A stretch of 17,447 nucleotides of DNA, from NCBI GenBank assembly GCA_024763435.1, contig JANTFN010000009.1, positions 1 through 17,447 of the forward strand. The letters run 5' to 3'. Of the stretch, positions 5,242 through 14,000 are shown piece after piece. The number at the start of each line of letters is the position of its first letter. The stretch's first letter is position 1. The notes below the pieces were generated by a model. That model was not told where the DNA came from. It made no database searches and saw only the letters and a program-made list of their open reading frames with translations. Position numbers and translations under genes: made by a program. Origin of the DNA: Thermodesulfobacteriota bacterium (lineage in GTDB: Bacteria; Desulfobacterota; S145-22).

Positions 5242-7710
5242 GTGAGGTTTTTGAAAAAGGAATTCCATTTTTCTATCCTGATGAAGGTTATTTCAGTATC
5301 GATTGTTTCGTCTCTGGTGTTTATTCTTGGAATATCTTTCTATCTTCTTCCTCATATACGACACAAACTGAAAGCGGATGCCACTTCCAAAATCAAAACG
5401 AATGTGGAAGTGGCCTACAACACGCTTAACGCCTACTATCTGGATACACAGGATCCCGTAAGGTTGAAAGCGCGTGTTCAAAAGAAAGTAAAGAATGTTG
5501 TCGAGGTTGCCTATGGAACTATCGCGGCAGTTTACAAGGCAAATCGGGGCAGGCCGGATGCCGAAGTCAAGGCGATGGTGCTGAAGAGCATTAAAAGTTT
5601 ACGTTATGGCAAGAATAAAAAGGGATATTTCTGGATAAACGACCTTCAGCCGAAAATGGTGATGCACCCCATTAAGCCCACCCTTGATGGGAAAGACCTC
5701 TCGGGATTCAAAGATCCCAACGGCAAACACCTCTTTGTGGCATTCGTTAAGGTTTGCAAAAAAGACGGCGCCGGATTTGTTGAATACATGTGGCCCAAAC
5801 CGGGAAGTTCCAAACCCGTACCCAAAATGTCCTATGTGAAACTTTTTAAGCCCTGGGGATGGATTATCGGGTCCGGCGCGTATGTAGAGGATGTGGAAAC
5901 AGAGGTTAAACAACGCGCCCTTAATATCATTAAACAGCTTCGTTACGGTAAAAACAGGAAGGGATATTTCTGGATCAATGACCTTCAGCCGAAAATGGTG
6001 ATGCACCCCATTAAGCCCGCCCTCGACGGGAAAGACCTCTCCGGATTCAAAGACCCCAACGGCAAACACCTCTTTGTGGCATTCGTCAAGGTCTGTAAGA
6101 AGGATGGCGCCGGTTTTGTTGATTACATGTGGTCCAAACCGGGAAGTTCCAAACCCGTGCCCAAAATGTCCTATGTGAAACTTTTCAAACCCTGGGGGTG
6201 GATTATAGGCTCAGGGGTTTATCTTGATGATGTGGAAAGCGCGATCAGCGGTATTATATGGCAGTCTGCCGGCGTGATTCTGGTGGCTACGATTCTCAGC
6301 CTTATCCTGGGAATTGGCATTGCGGTTCAAATTTCCAGAAATGCCAGGTATATCGTCGATGTTGCGCGAGCTATCTCGGCAGGTGATTTTACAAAAGAGA
6401 TTGCTGTAAAAAGCAGTGACGAGATAGGCCAGATGGCGCAGGCACTGCAGAATGTACTCAACGGTGTCATAGGCGAAGGACAGTCGCTCAAGGCAGGGCT
6501 TGCGTTTCCCTTCTTTACCACAGATAAAGAATTGAAAATTACCTACGCCAATGAGAGTTTTGCCAGGAGGGTAGGCAAGACATCGGAAGAACTTATCGGT
6601 CAGCATTGCGGTGCCATCGTCAAGGCCCGGCAGTGCGACACAGAGCAATGTTTTATCAGGCGGGCCCTGAAAGGCGGTAAAGCGATTCGTGATATCTCTG
6701 AAATAGAAAAAGAGGGAAAGAGGTATTGGTTTGATGTGGGAGCCAGCGTGCTCAAGGACCTGAAAGGAAACATTTCAGGGGCCTACGAAGTCCTCATGGA
6801 TATTACCGAACAGAAAGAAGCCCGGCGGAAAATTAAAGAGAACCAGCAAATTCTTGCCGATGTGGCGGAAGAGGTCAATGGGATTGCTGAGCAGATAGCT
6901 ATTGCTGCCGAAGTCCTTACGGAGCAGGCAGATGAAATCGCCTCCGGGGCGGAGGAGCAGGCGGCGCAGGCGAATCAGGTGGCTGCCGCCGTAGAAGAAA
7001 TGAGCGCTACCATTGCCGAGGTTGCCAAAAACGCGCAGGGTGCCGCTGGGGATTCCATGGCGGCGAAAGAGGTGGCTAACCGGGGGAATGATGTGGTTGG
7101 TAAATCGGTGGAGAAAATCGAACGCCTCTCCGAAATGTCGGGAGAAGTGGCGGAAACTATTGACCGGCTCGCGGTCAAGAGTCAGGAGATCGGGAAGATT
7201 ATTGACGTGATTGGCGATATTGCCGATCAGACCAACCTGCTGGCCTTGAACGCCACTATCGAGGCGGCCTCTGCTGGTGAAGCAGGCAAAGGGTTTGCCG
7301 TTGTCGCGGGGGAAGTTAAGGAGCTGGCGAAGCAGACAGCGGAATCGACGGGAAGTGTGGACGATGCCGTCGTTGAGATACAGGAAGGGGTGGCACATTC
7401 CGTTAAATCGATTGAACAGACACTGAAAGGGGTCGAAGAAGCGACCGCACTGGCCGGTGAAGCAGGAATGTCTCTGCAGGAGATTGTGGCCAAGGTGGAA
7501 GGGGTTACCGGCAGGGTGACGGGCATCGCGGCGGCAGCGGAGGAACAGGCGACAGCGGTGGACGAAATCAGCCAGAATGTGGAAGGTATCTCGACAGTCA
7601 GCCAGGAAACCGCGCGGGGAATCGCCGAGACAGCGACCGCCGTGAGAGAGCTGGCTTCCCTTGCTGAGAAGCTGAAACAAACCGCCAGCCGGTTTAAGGT
7701 TGAGGAATAG
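5242..7710 (+). CDS. Methyl-accepting chemotaxis protein with tandemly duplicated Cache domain
   Basis: This is an 822-residue receptor with a GTG start, chosen because GGAGG (5231-5235) lies 6 bases upstream. Membrane segments are at about 14-38 and 337-363. The periplasmic part contains two nearly identical sCache_2-type units: from R121 and from R234, 99 aligned residues differ at 7 positions, with a 339-base offset in the DNA. Motifs in each are GYFWIND, MHPIKP, a GFVxYMW segment and a PWGWIIGSG end. HAMP (about 364-412) follows, then PAS (about 415-520) with C456, C465 and C470 in a C-x8-C-x4-C pattern, and the signalling domain with tip DQTNLLALNA at 662-671. There is no C-terminal CheR docking peptide. 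Cache domains of this type often bind small organic acids, but the ligand cannot be read from sequence. It is flanked on both sides by the heptamer element. Confidence 0.95.
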   Translation: MRFLKKEFHFSILMKVISVSIVSSLVFILGISFYLLPHIRHKLKADATSKIKTNVEVAYNTLNAYYLDTQDPVRLKARVQKKVKNVVEVAYGTIAAVYKANRGRPDAEVKAMVLKSIKSLRYGKNKKGYFWINDLQPKMVMHPIKPTLDGKDLSGFKDPNGKHLFVAFVKVCKKDGAGFVEYMWPKPGSSKPVPKMSYVKLFKPWGWIIGSGAYVEDVETEVKQRALNIIKQLRYGKNRKGYFWINDLQPKMVMHPIKPALDGKDLSGFKDPNGKHLFVAFVKVCKKDGAGFVDYMWSKPGSSKPVPKMSYVKLFKPWGWIIGSGVYLDDVESAISGIIWQSAGVILVATILSLILGIGIAVQISRNARYIVDVARAISAGDFTKEIAVKSSDEIGQMAQALQNVLNGVIGEGQSLKAGLAFPFFTTDKELKITYANESFARRVGKTSEELIGQHCGAIVKARQCDTEQCFIRRALKGGKAIRDISEIEKEGKRYWFDVGASVLKDLKGNISGAYEVLMDITEQKEARRKIKENQQILADVAEEVNGIAEQIAIAAEVLTEQADEIASGAEEQAAQANQVAAAVEEMSATIAEVAKNAQGAAGDSMAAKEVANRGNDVVGKSVEKIERLSEMSGEVAETIDRLAVKSQEIGKIIDVIGDIADQTNLLALNATIEAASAGEAGKGFAVVAGEVKELAKQTAESTGSVDDAVVEIQEGVAHSVKSIEQTLKGVEEATALAGEAGMSLQEIVAKVEGVTGRVTGIAAAAEEQATAVDEISQNVEGISTVSQETARGIAETATAVRELASLAEKLKQTASRFKVEE
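5602..6237 (+). repeat. In-gene tandem duplication of a 339-bp Cache module
   Basis: The sequence from 5602 (CGTTATGG) repeats in frame from 5941 (CGTTACGG), an offset of 339 bases or exactly 113 codons. The two encoded segments align over 99 residues with 7 differences, and long stretches are also identical at the nucleotide level. This is a recent tandem duplication within the sensor domain of the second chemoreceptor. Confidence 0.9.
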
Positions 7711-7870
7711 GTAGAAGGTAGAAGGTAGAAGGTAGAAGGTAGAAGGAAAACATCTTAAACACCCTTTCAATCTTCTGTCCGAATAGTTGAAAACAAATAG
7801 AAGGAGCAAATATGCGATATTGTACTTTGCAAACTGGTTTTCCTTCAGACTTCAACCTTTTACCTTTAAC
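7711..7870. repeat. Heptamer-bounded intergenic element, copy C
   Basis: It starts right after the receptor stop codon with five perfect GTAGAAG units (7711-7745), then a 97-base core (7746-7842), then four right-hand units: CTTCAGA, CTTCAAC, CTTTTAC and CTTTAAC (7843-7870). GGAGG of cheX begins 10 bases later. The core is the same length as in copy B and aligns along its whole length. The right-hand units match the left-hand units less well than in copy B. Confidence 0.88.
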
Positions 7871-7890
7871 CTAAAAAAAGGAGGTATAGT

Positions 7891-8355
7891 GTGAATGTAG
7901 AGTTTATAAACCCCTTCATTAACGCGACGACTTCCGTTCTTGAAACCATGTGCATGATGTCGTCCACACCGGGCAAGCCGTATATAAAAAAGGATAATAA
8001 GGCGATGGGAGATGTCTCCGGAATTCTTGGCCTCGCCGGTGAGCAAACCGGATCTTTTGCTGTGAGTTTTTCGGAGTCCTGCATTATTAAGGTTGTATCC
8101 AATATGTTGGGTGAGGAAATACCATCCCTGAACAAGGATATTGAGGACGCCGTTGGCGAGATTACCAATATGATATCGGGTGGGGCGAGAAAGGAGCTTG
8201 GAGACAGAGGCTTCCATTTTGAAATGGCGCTTCCCATGGTTGTCGTGGGGAAAAATCATTCTATTACGCACGTGGGAAACAGTCCCACTGTTGTGATTCC
8301 GTTTATGACGGAGGCCGGGCCCTATGCTGTTGAGATAAGTTTTACAGAGGGATAG
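7891..8355 (+). CDS. cheX: CheX family chemotaxis phosphatase
   Basis: This 154-residue cytoplasmic protein matches the CheC/CheX/FliY phosphatase family in size and pattern. The catalytic signature E-x-x-N is present as E90 and N93 in GEITNMISGG. The family dephosphorylates CheY-type receivers. No stand-alone CheY is encoded here, so its target may be a CheY elsewhere, the receiver of the GGDEF protein, or the CheA receiver. The start is GTG at 7891, 6 bases after GGAGG within AAAAAAAGGAGG. Heptamer elements flank the gene on both sides, making it look like a cassette between receptor and cheW. Confidence 0.85.
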   Translation: MNVEFINPFINATTSVLETMCMMSSTPGKPYIKKDNKAMGDVSGILGLAGEQTGSFAVSFSESCIIKVVSNMLGEEIPSLNKDIEDAVGEITNMISGGARKELGDRGFHFEMALPMVVVGKNHSITHVGNSPTVVIPFMTEAGPYAVEISFTEG

Positions 8356-8361
8356 CTGGGG

Positions 8362-8536
8362 GGAGAAGGCAGAAGGGAGAAGGGAGAAGGGAGAAGGGAG
8401 AAGGTAGAAGGGAAACACCTTAAAGACCCCTTTAGCCTTTTAATCTGAATAGTTGAAAACAGATAGAAGGAGCAAACATGCGATATTGTGCCATACAAAT
8501 TGGTTTTCCTTCAGACTTTAACCTTCAACCTTCTCC
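8362..8536. repeat. Heptamer-bounded intergenic element, copy D
   Basis: The left array has seven units (8362-8410): mainly GGAGAAG, with one GCAGAAG and a final GTAGAAG. A 98-base core (8411-8508) follows, then CTTCAGA, CTTTAAC, CTTCAAC and CTTCTCC (8509-8536). The last right-hand unit is the exact reverse complement of the GGAGAAG unit that dominates the left array of this copy only; in copy B the matching pair is GTAGAAG and CTTCTAC. The array begins 6 bases after the cheX stop codon. Confidence 0.88.
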
Positions 8537-8554
8537 CTGAACAAGGAGTAACCT

Positions 8555-9043
8555 ATGGAACAATATGCGACGTTTTATTCGGGCGAGGCCCTGTATGGTA
8601 TTTCCATTCTGGCCGTGAGGGAGATAAATCCTCACCTTGAGATTACGGAGGTGCCGCTTGCGGCACCCTATATCAATGGCCTTGTCAATCTACGGGGACA
8701 GGTCGTGACCGTCATTGACCTTGGGGAAAAACTGGGAATTGAAAAACGGGAAACAGGGCGTAAAACCCATCTTATAATTATTAAAACCAACGCCGAGCTT
8801 TCCGATATCGCGCGGGGAATGGGGATTAAGACATCAGATGACCCGGTGGGCCTGCTTGTCGGACAGATAGGGGATGTGGCTGCCGCAGAGGCTTCGGATA
8901 TTGAACCCCCTCCGGCGAATATGGAGATAAAGGATACCCGGAATGTTCGGGGTGTTGTAAAACTGGAAGATTCTCTGTTGACGCTGTTGAATCTGGATCA
9001 GATCCTGGGGCTGGATCCGGAACAGGGGCCTCGGGAGGAATAG
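8555..9043 (+). CDS. cheW: CheW coupling protein
   Basis: This 162-residue cytoplasmic scaffold links chemoreceptors to the CheA kinase. It is a single CheW domain: an N-terminal FYSGEALYGI strand pair, an AVREI segment (20-24), the diagnostic NLRGQVVTVIDL stretch (45-56), a variable loop (about 80-95), PVGLLVG (97-103), and a second half ending in a DSLLTLLNLDQIL segment. AAGGAG (8543-8548) precedes the ATG by 6 bases. The cheB start follows one base after its stop codon, so cheW, cheB and cheR are clearly one translationally coupled unit. Two further CheW-like domains are fused to CheA. Confidence 0.95.
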   Translation: MEQYATFYSGEALYGISILAVREINPHLEITEVPLAAPYINGLVNLRGQVVTVIDLGEKLGIEKRETGRKTHLIIIKTNAELSDIARGMGIKTSDDPVGLLVGQIGDVAAAEASDIEPPPANMEIKDTRNVRGVVKLEDSLLTLLNLDQILGLDPEQGPREE

Positions 9044-9044
9044 A

Positions 9045-10121
9045 GTGTCTGATAGCCTGCGACTTTTGATTACAGACGACATGGTGACCTACCGGATTAT
9101 TCTGTCGAACATTCTGCGGGAATTTAAAGATGTCAAAATTGTTGGAACTGCGGGAAATGGGAAAATAGCGCTGGAAAAGATAGCAGAACTGAAACCGGAC
9201 GTCGTAACGCTGGACGTGGAAATGCCAGTCATGGATGGCCTGACGGCCCTCAGGGAAATCAGGCGCCGGTTCCCGGATGTAACCGTTATTATGGTCTCCG
9301 GGGCGAGCAGGTGTAATGCCGATATCACCATCAAAGCCCTTGAGGCTGGCGCGTTTGATTTTATTGTCAAGCCGGATGCCGAATCGGCGGAAGCGGCGCG
9401 GAACGAGCTGTCCAAGGCATTGTTTAAGCAGCTTGATAATATTCTTGCCCGTAAGGACGGCGCGAAGTCAATGGTGCGTACTCCGGTTGCCGAGGCCCCG
9501 CCGGCGCGTCTGACAGGAGGAGTACGAACGGCGGTTACTCCCGAAAAATTCAAGGTGATTGCTATAGGAATTTCAACCGGCGGCCCGAAGGCCCTTGCGG
9601 CCCTGATTCCGGATTTATCAGAGCACCTCCCGCCGGTTCTTATCGTACAGCACATGCCGCCGGTATTTACGAAGTCCCTCGCCGACAATCTGAACAGGCA
9701 TGCGAAATTGAGGGTCAAAGAAGCAGAAGAAGGGGAACTCCTGCAAGCCGGTACAGCCTATATTGCCCCGGGAGGCCGGCACATGGTCATGAGAAAGGCC
9801 GGACCCGGGGTTGTTATCGGTCTGAATGACAATCCACCCGAAAACAGCTGTCGCCCCTCCGTGGATGTTCTTTTCCGTGCTATTGCAAACCAGGTTCCGC
9901 CCGGAAAAACCCTATCCCTGATTCTAACGGGGATGGGCTCCGACGGGCTCAAGGGAGTTCAGACACTGAAACGCCATGGGGCCTATTGCATTGTTCAGGA
10001 CGAAGCGACTTGTGTCGTTTACGGAATGCCGAGGGCTATTGTTGAAAATGGCCTCGCGGATGAGATCCTGCCCCTGAGCGACATCGGCCGGCGCATTAAT
10101 ACCCTGGCAGGTGCCTTATGA
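9045..10121 (+). CDS. cheB: CheB protein-glutamate methylesterase
   Basis: The 358-residue protein removes methyl groups from (and deamidates) receptor glutamates, and is activated by phosphorylation from CheA. The receiver domain (about 5-125) has D11-D12, phospho-acceptor D57 and K109. A linker (about 135-167) joins it to the methylesterase domain, which keeps the catalytic triad S177 (GISTGGP), H203 (VQHMPP) and D300 (GMGSDG). The start is GTG at 9045, with GGGAGG ahead of it overlapping the end of cheW. The stop codon overlaps the cheR start (ATGA), which implies coupled translation. All key residues are present, so it should be functional. Confidence 0.97.
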   Translation: MSDSLRLLITDDMVTYRIILSNILREFKDVKIVGTAGNGKIALEKIAELKPDVVTLDVEMPVMDGLTALREIRRRFPDVTVIMVSGASRCNADITIKALEAGAFDFIVKPDAESAEAARNELSKALFKQLDNILARKDGAKSMVRTPVAEAPPARLTGGVRTAVTPEKFKVIAIGISTGGPKALAALIPDLSEHLPPVLIVQHMPPVFTKSLADNLNRHAKLRVKEAEEGELLQAGTAYIAPGGRHMVMRKAGPGVVIGLNDNPPENSCRPSVDVLFRAIANQVPPGKTLSLILTGMGSDGLKGVQTLKRHGAYCIVQDEATCVVYGMPRAIVENGLADEILPLSDIGRRINTLAGAL

Positions 10122-10951
10122 GCGTATCAGCAAAAATATCCACGGAAGAATTCGGGTTAATGCGTAAATTGATAGAGGAAGCCTCCGGGATATTTCTCGG
10201 TGATGCCAAGGAGTATCTTGTCGAGGGCCGATTACGTCCCCTCCTGCGTGAAGCGGGATGCGCGACCTTCAAAGAATTTCACGCAAAGGCCTTGGACCGG
10301 CGAAGCGGCTGGCTAGACCGCATTATTGATGCCATGACGACCAACGAAACGCTGTGGTTCCGGGACAAAAACCCTTTTATTATTTTAAGGGAAAAAATTT
10401 TGCCTGACTTGGTTGCAAGGATTAAGGGCAGGAAGATTCGTATATGGTCAGCGGGGTGTTCCACCGGGCAGGAGCCCTACTCCATCGCGATTACGATTCT
10501 TGAATATTGTAAGGCCGGGGGCGGGTGCAGGCCACGGAACTTCGAAATTCTCGGAACCGATATTTCACCCTCCGCCCTGTTTCTCGCCGTATCGGGCCGG
10601 TATGAAGGCCTTGCCATATCGCGGGGGATGGATGCCGCGCTTCTCCCGACTTATTTTACGCGGGAGGAAAAGGTCCAGGTGATCAATCCAGAGGTAAGGG
10701 CGCTTGTGAAATTTAAACAACTGAATCTCCAGGGTTCTTTCGCGGCCCTGGGACACTTTGATATAATCTTCTGCCGAAACGTAGCCATCTATTTTTCGGA
10801 CAGATTTAAACGGAAACTTTTCGCGAAATTTCATCGAAGGTTAAATCCAAAAGGATTTTTTTTCCTCGGGAGCGCCGAAACACTGAGAGGGATTTCAGAT
10901 GATTTCGAGGCCCTTCAGTATAATAACTGTCTTTATTACCGGGCAAGATAG
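10118..10951 (+). CDS. cheR: CheR chemotaxis protein methyltransferase
   Basis: The 277-residue enzyme transfers methyl groups from S-adenosylmethionine to receptor glutamates. An N-terminal helical domain (about 1-80) contains the TTNET motif (74-78) followed by FR at 81-82. The SAM-binding fold shows SAGCSTGQEPYS (111-122), TDIS (147-150) and CRNVAIYF (219-226). There is no C-terminal TPR extension, unlike some Wsp-type methyltransferases. It overlaps cheB by 4 bases. Neither receptor in the window carries a C-terminal docking peptide, so this CheR presumably acts without tethering. Confidence 0.97.
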   Translation: MSVSAKISTEEFGLMRKLIEEASGIFLGDAKEYLVEGRLRPLLREAGCATFKEFHAKALDRRSGWLDRIIDAMTTNETLWFRDKNPFIILREKILPDLVARIKGRKIRIWSAGCSTGQEPYSIAITILEYCKAGGGCRPRNFEILGTDISPSALFLAVSGRYEGLAISRGMDAALLPTYFTREEKVQVINPEVRALVKFKQLNLQGSFAALGHFDIIFCRNVAIYFSDRFKRKLFAKFHRRLNPKGFFFLGSAETLRGISDDFEALQYNNCLYYRAR

Positions 10952-11082
10952 CGCGTAAAAGCGCAGAGGGGCAGGAAACGGGTTTAAAATAATTCAGGAT
11001 CTATGGTGAAACGTATTTACAGGCTTAAAGATTTCGTCAATTAATTTGTGGCGGCAATGAAGGAATATTAAGGGGGCACAGG
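10952..11082 (+). other. 131-base gap between cheR and cheA, no clear element
   Basis: This is the longest spacer in the cluster without a heptamer element. A 4-bp GCGC hairpin (10951-10964) is too weak to call as a terminator. AGGGGG (11071-11076) serves as the cheA ribosome binding site. I see no convincing promoter, though cheA may well have its own. Confidence 0.5.
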
Positions 11083-14000
11083 ATGGAAGATATACAGGAC
11101 AGGGAAATTCTTAATGAATTTGTTGCCGAATCGCGGGAGCATCTTGCCGATATCGAGAGTGAACTGCTTGAAATGGAAGAGGCAGGTGAGAACGCGGATG
11201 ACGCGTTAATCAACAAGGTTTTCAGGGCGATTCATACCGTTAAGGGAGCGAGCGGATTTTTTGGATTGAAAAAAATCTCCGGCCTTTCACACATCATGGA
11301 AAACCTGCTGATGAAAATACGGGACAAAGAAATGGTTATTTCGTCAGAGGGAATTGATGCCCTTTTGAATGGGGCCGATTTACTGAAAACGATGATAGAT
11401 GACGTGGACAACAGCGAGGCCTTTGAAACAGATGAGGCCATTGCCTCGCTTGAAGCGATTTTGTCAGGCGGGGGTAAAGCGGCGGTTCCAGAGGAACTCG
11501 GGGCGAAAACAGGCGGAGATGCGCCAGAGGAGACATCTGAAAAAACAGAAATTCCCAAAGAAGTATTAGAGGTTGCGGGAAAAGGCGCTCAAACCCTCTA
11601 TCGTTTTGTCATGAATTCCGAAAGTGTTGCCACGGCCTTTGAGAAGGAGAAGGAGGGGCAAACCCTTAAAGACGTCCTGTCACAAACAGGTGAGGTTCCC
11701 TACGGCAGGCCTGATCCTGCTCTTATCAAACGGGGAGACGCGCCCTATCCCAACAAAGTGGAAGTTTATTTTTCCACCATCCTCGAGGCGGATGTCATTG
11801 CCATGATACTTGGCGTGCCACAGGACGGGATAGAGAAGATCCAGATTTCAGAGGCCGGTGACAGGCCTGAAGAGAAAAAAACGGCTAAGCAGGAAAAAAT
11901 TGAAAAGAAGGTTTCAAAGAAAGCGCCGGGAAAATCTGCCGGGAAATCTTCCGGAAAAAAGACGGTTAGTGCAAAGACATCGCAGCAGGAAACGGTCCGT
12001 GTCAGTGTAAGCCTGTTAACGCGGCTGATGGACCTCGCCGGGGAACTGGTCCTCGGACGAAATCAGCTTTTGCAGACAGTAGGCGACAAAGAACTTCCCC
12101 TGCTGCATACCCTGTCCCAACGTGTAACGGAGCTGCAGGAAAATGTGATGCAGACACGGATGCAGCCTGTGGGAAATGTTTTTAACAAGTTTCCGCGGAT
12201 TGTGCGGGATATGAGTAAAAAGGTCAGCAAGAAGATTAAACTGGAAATAGAAGGGGGCGAAGTTGAACTGGACCGCTCTATTATTGAAGTCATTGGAGAC
12301 CCCCTGACCCATCTCATCCGTAACAGCGTGGATCACGGTATTGAATCCCCCGATGAAAGGGTAATGGCCGGGAAGGAAGAAGAGGGGACTATCTGGCTTC
12401 GGGCCTATCAGGAAGGGGGGCAAGTCAATATTGAAATCCAGGACGATGGAAAGGGAATTGATCCCGCAAAAATAAAGGAAAAAGCCCTGGAAAAAGGCAT
12501 CATAGACGAGGAAGAAGCGGCCGTGATGTCAAACAGGGAACTCGTCAGTCTTATTTTTATGCCGGGATTTTCCACGGTAGAAAAGGTATCGGATATCTCG
12601 GGCCGTGGCGTGGGGATGGACGTCGTGAAAACAAACTTTGAAAAGTTTGGTGGGGTTATCGAAACAAACAGCGAGGTAGAAAGAGGGACCACGATTACCG
12701 TCCGTCTCCCCCTGACGCTCGCGATTATCCCCTCCATTATTATTATGGTCCAGGGGCACCGGTTTGCTGTTCCCCAGGTCAACCTCGAGGAAATAGTCCG
12801 TGTTAAGGGTGAGACGGACAAGACGCGTATTGAAAGGATTAAAGGGAACGAGGTCTTGAGATTGAGGGGGCATCTCCTCCCTCTTGTCAGGCTCGCGGAT
12901 GTTCTGAAAATACCCCGGAAAACCGTAAACCCCGTCACAAAAGAGGTTTTGAAAGATACAAGGATGAATATTGCAGACCGGCGAAGTGGCGAAGCCCCGG
13001 TCTCGGATGAAATTCAAGAACAGAGAAAGGGGCAGGAAAGGCGAAAAAATATTGAAATCCTCAATATTTTGGTCCTGAAGGTGGGCGGCAGCCACTATGG
13101 CCTGATTGTGGACAGGGTGATGGATACGGAGGAGATTGTGGTCAAACCCCTGTCGAAATTCATAAAGGGGGTTGGGGCCTTTTCAGGGAACACCATTATG
13201 GGGGATGGAAAGGTTGCCTTAATCCTGGACATCCAGGGTATCGCGCGCCTCGCGAACCTGAAATTCAACGATATTGAGGGAATTTCTAAGGCGGATGAGG
13301 CGTTGCTCGCGCGCAGGGAGCTGTTGGAAAAACAGTATATCCTGCTGTTTACCGTTCATGAAAAAGAGGTGTTTGTCCTTCCGATGGCCATGGTGGCGCG
13401 GCTGGAGAAGATTTTTGTCAGGGATATTGAAACTGTAGGCAACAGGGAATTTGTTCAGCTTCGCGGGAGCAGTCTGCCCCTGATACGCCTCAATAAATAT
13501 CTGCCGATTACCCCTCCCGATAACGAGCCGGACAGCTATTTTGTTATTGTCCCGAAGATGGTGCGTCATCCGATGGGGATTATGGTTACGAAGGTTCTCG
13601 ATGTCCTTGAAACCGTGGTTGACCTTGATACGGAGGCGGTTCATGAGGAGGGCTTTCTCGGCACGGCCATTATTAACGGACGCACCACGATTATGCTGGA
13701 CCTGTATAAACTGTTTGAGATGGTGGATCCCGAGCAGAAGGCAGCCGTAGTGGCAGCCGATAATCTTGATAAAGCCGCCAGGATCCTTATCGCGGAGGAC
13801 ACCCCGTTTTTTATGAAACTTGCGACGGGATATCTTGAATCGGCCGGGTATGAGGTTGTCGGGGCAGAAGACGGCGCGAAGGCCTTGGAAGTCCTGAAAA
13901 GCGAACCGGTGGACCTGCTGATAAGCGATATTGAGATGCCGGAGATGGACGGTTTTGAATTGATCGAGAAAATAAGGAAGGACCCGGAGCTCGGCGCACT

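Noticed and set aside
6775..7809. 344-codon open frame on the - strand opposite the second receptor and reading into the heptamer array
   Set aside because: Its start lies in the heptamer array, which translates into a repetitive LLPSTFY-type string, and the rest is antisense to a conserved receptor signalling domain.
10951..10964. Terminator after cheR
   Set aside because: The stem is only four base pairs and no T-run follows.
11026..11060. FliA-type promoter ahead of cheA based on TAAAGATT at 11026
   Set aside because: No acceptable -10 element is found at the required distance.
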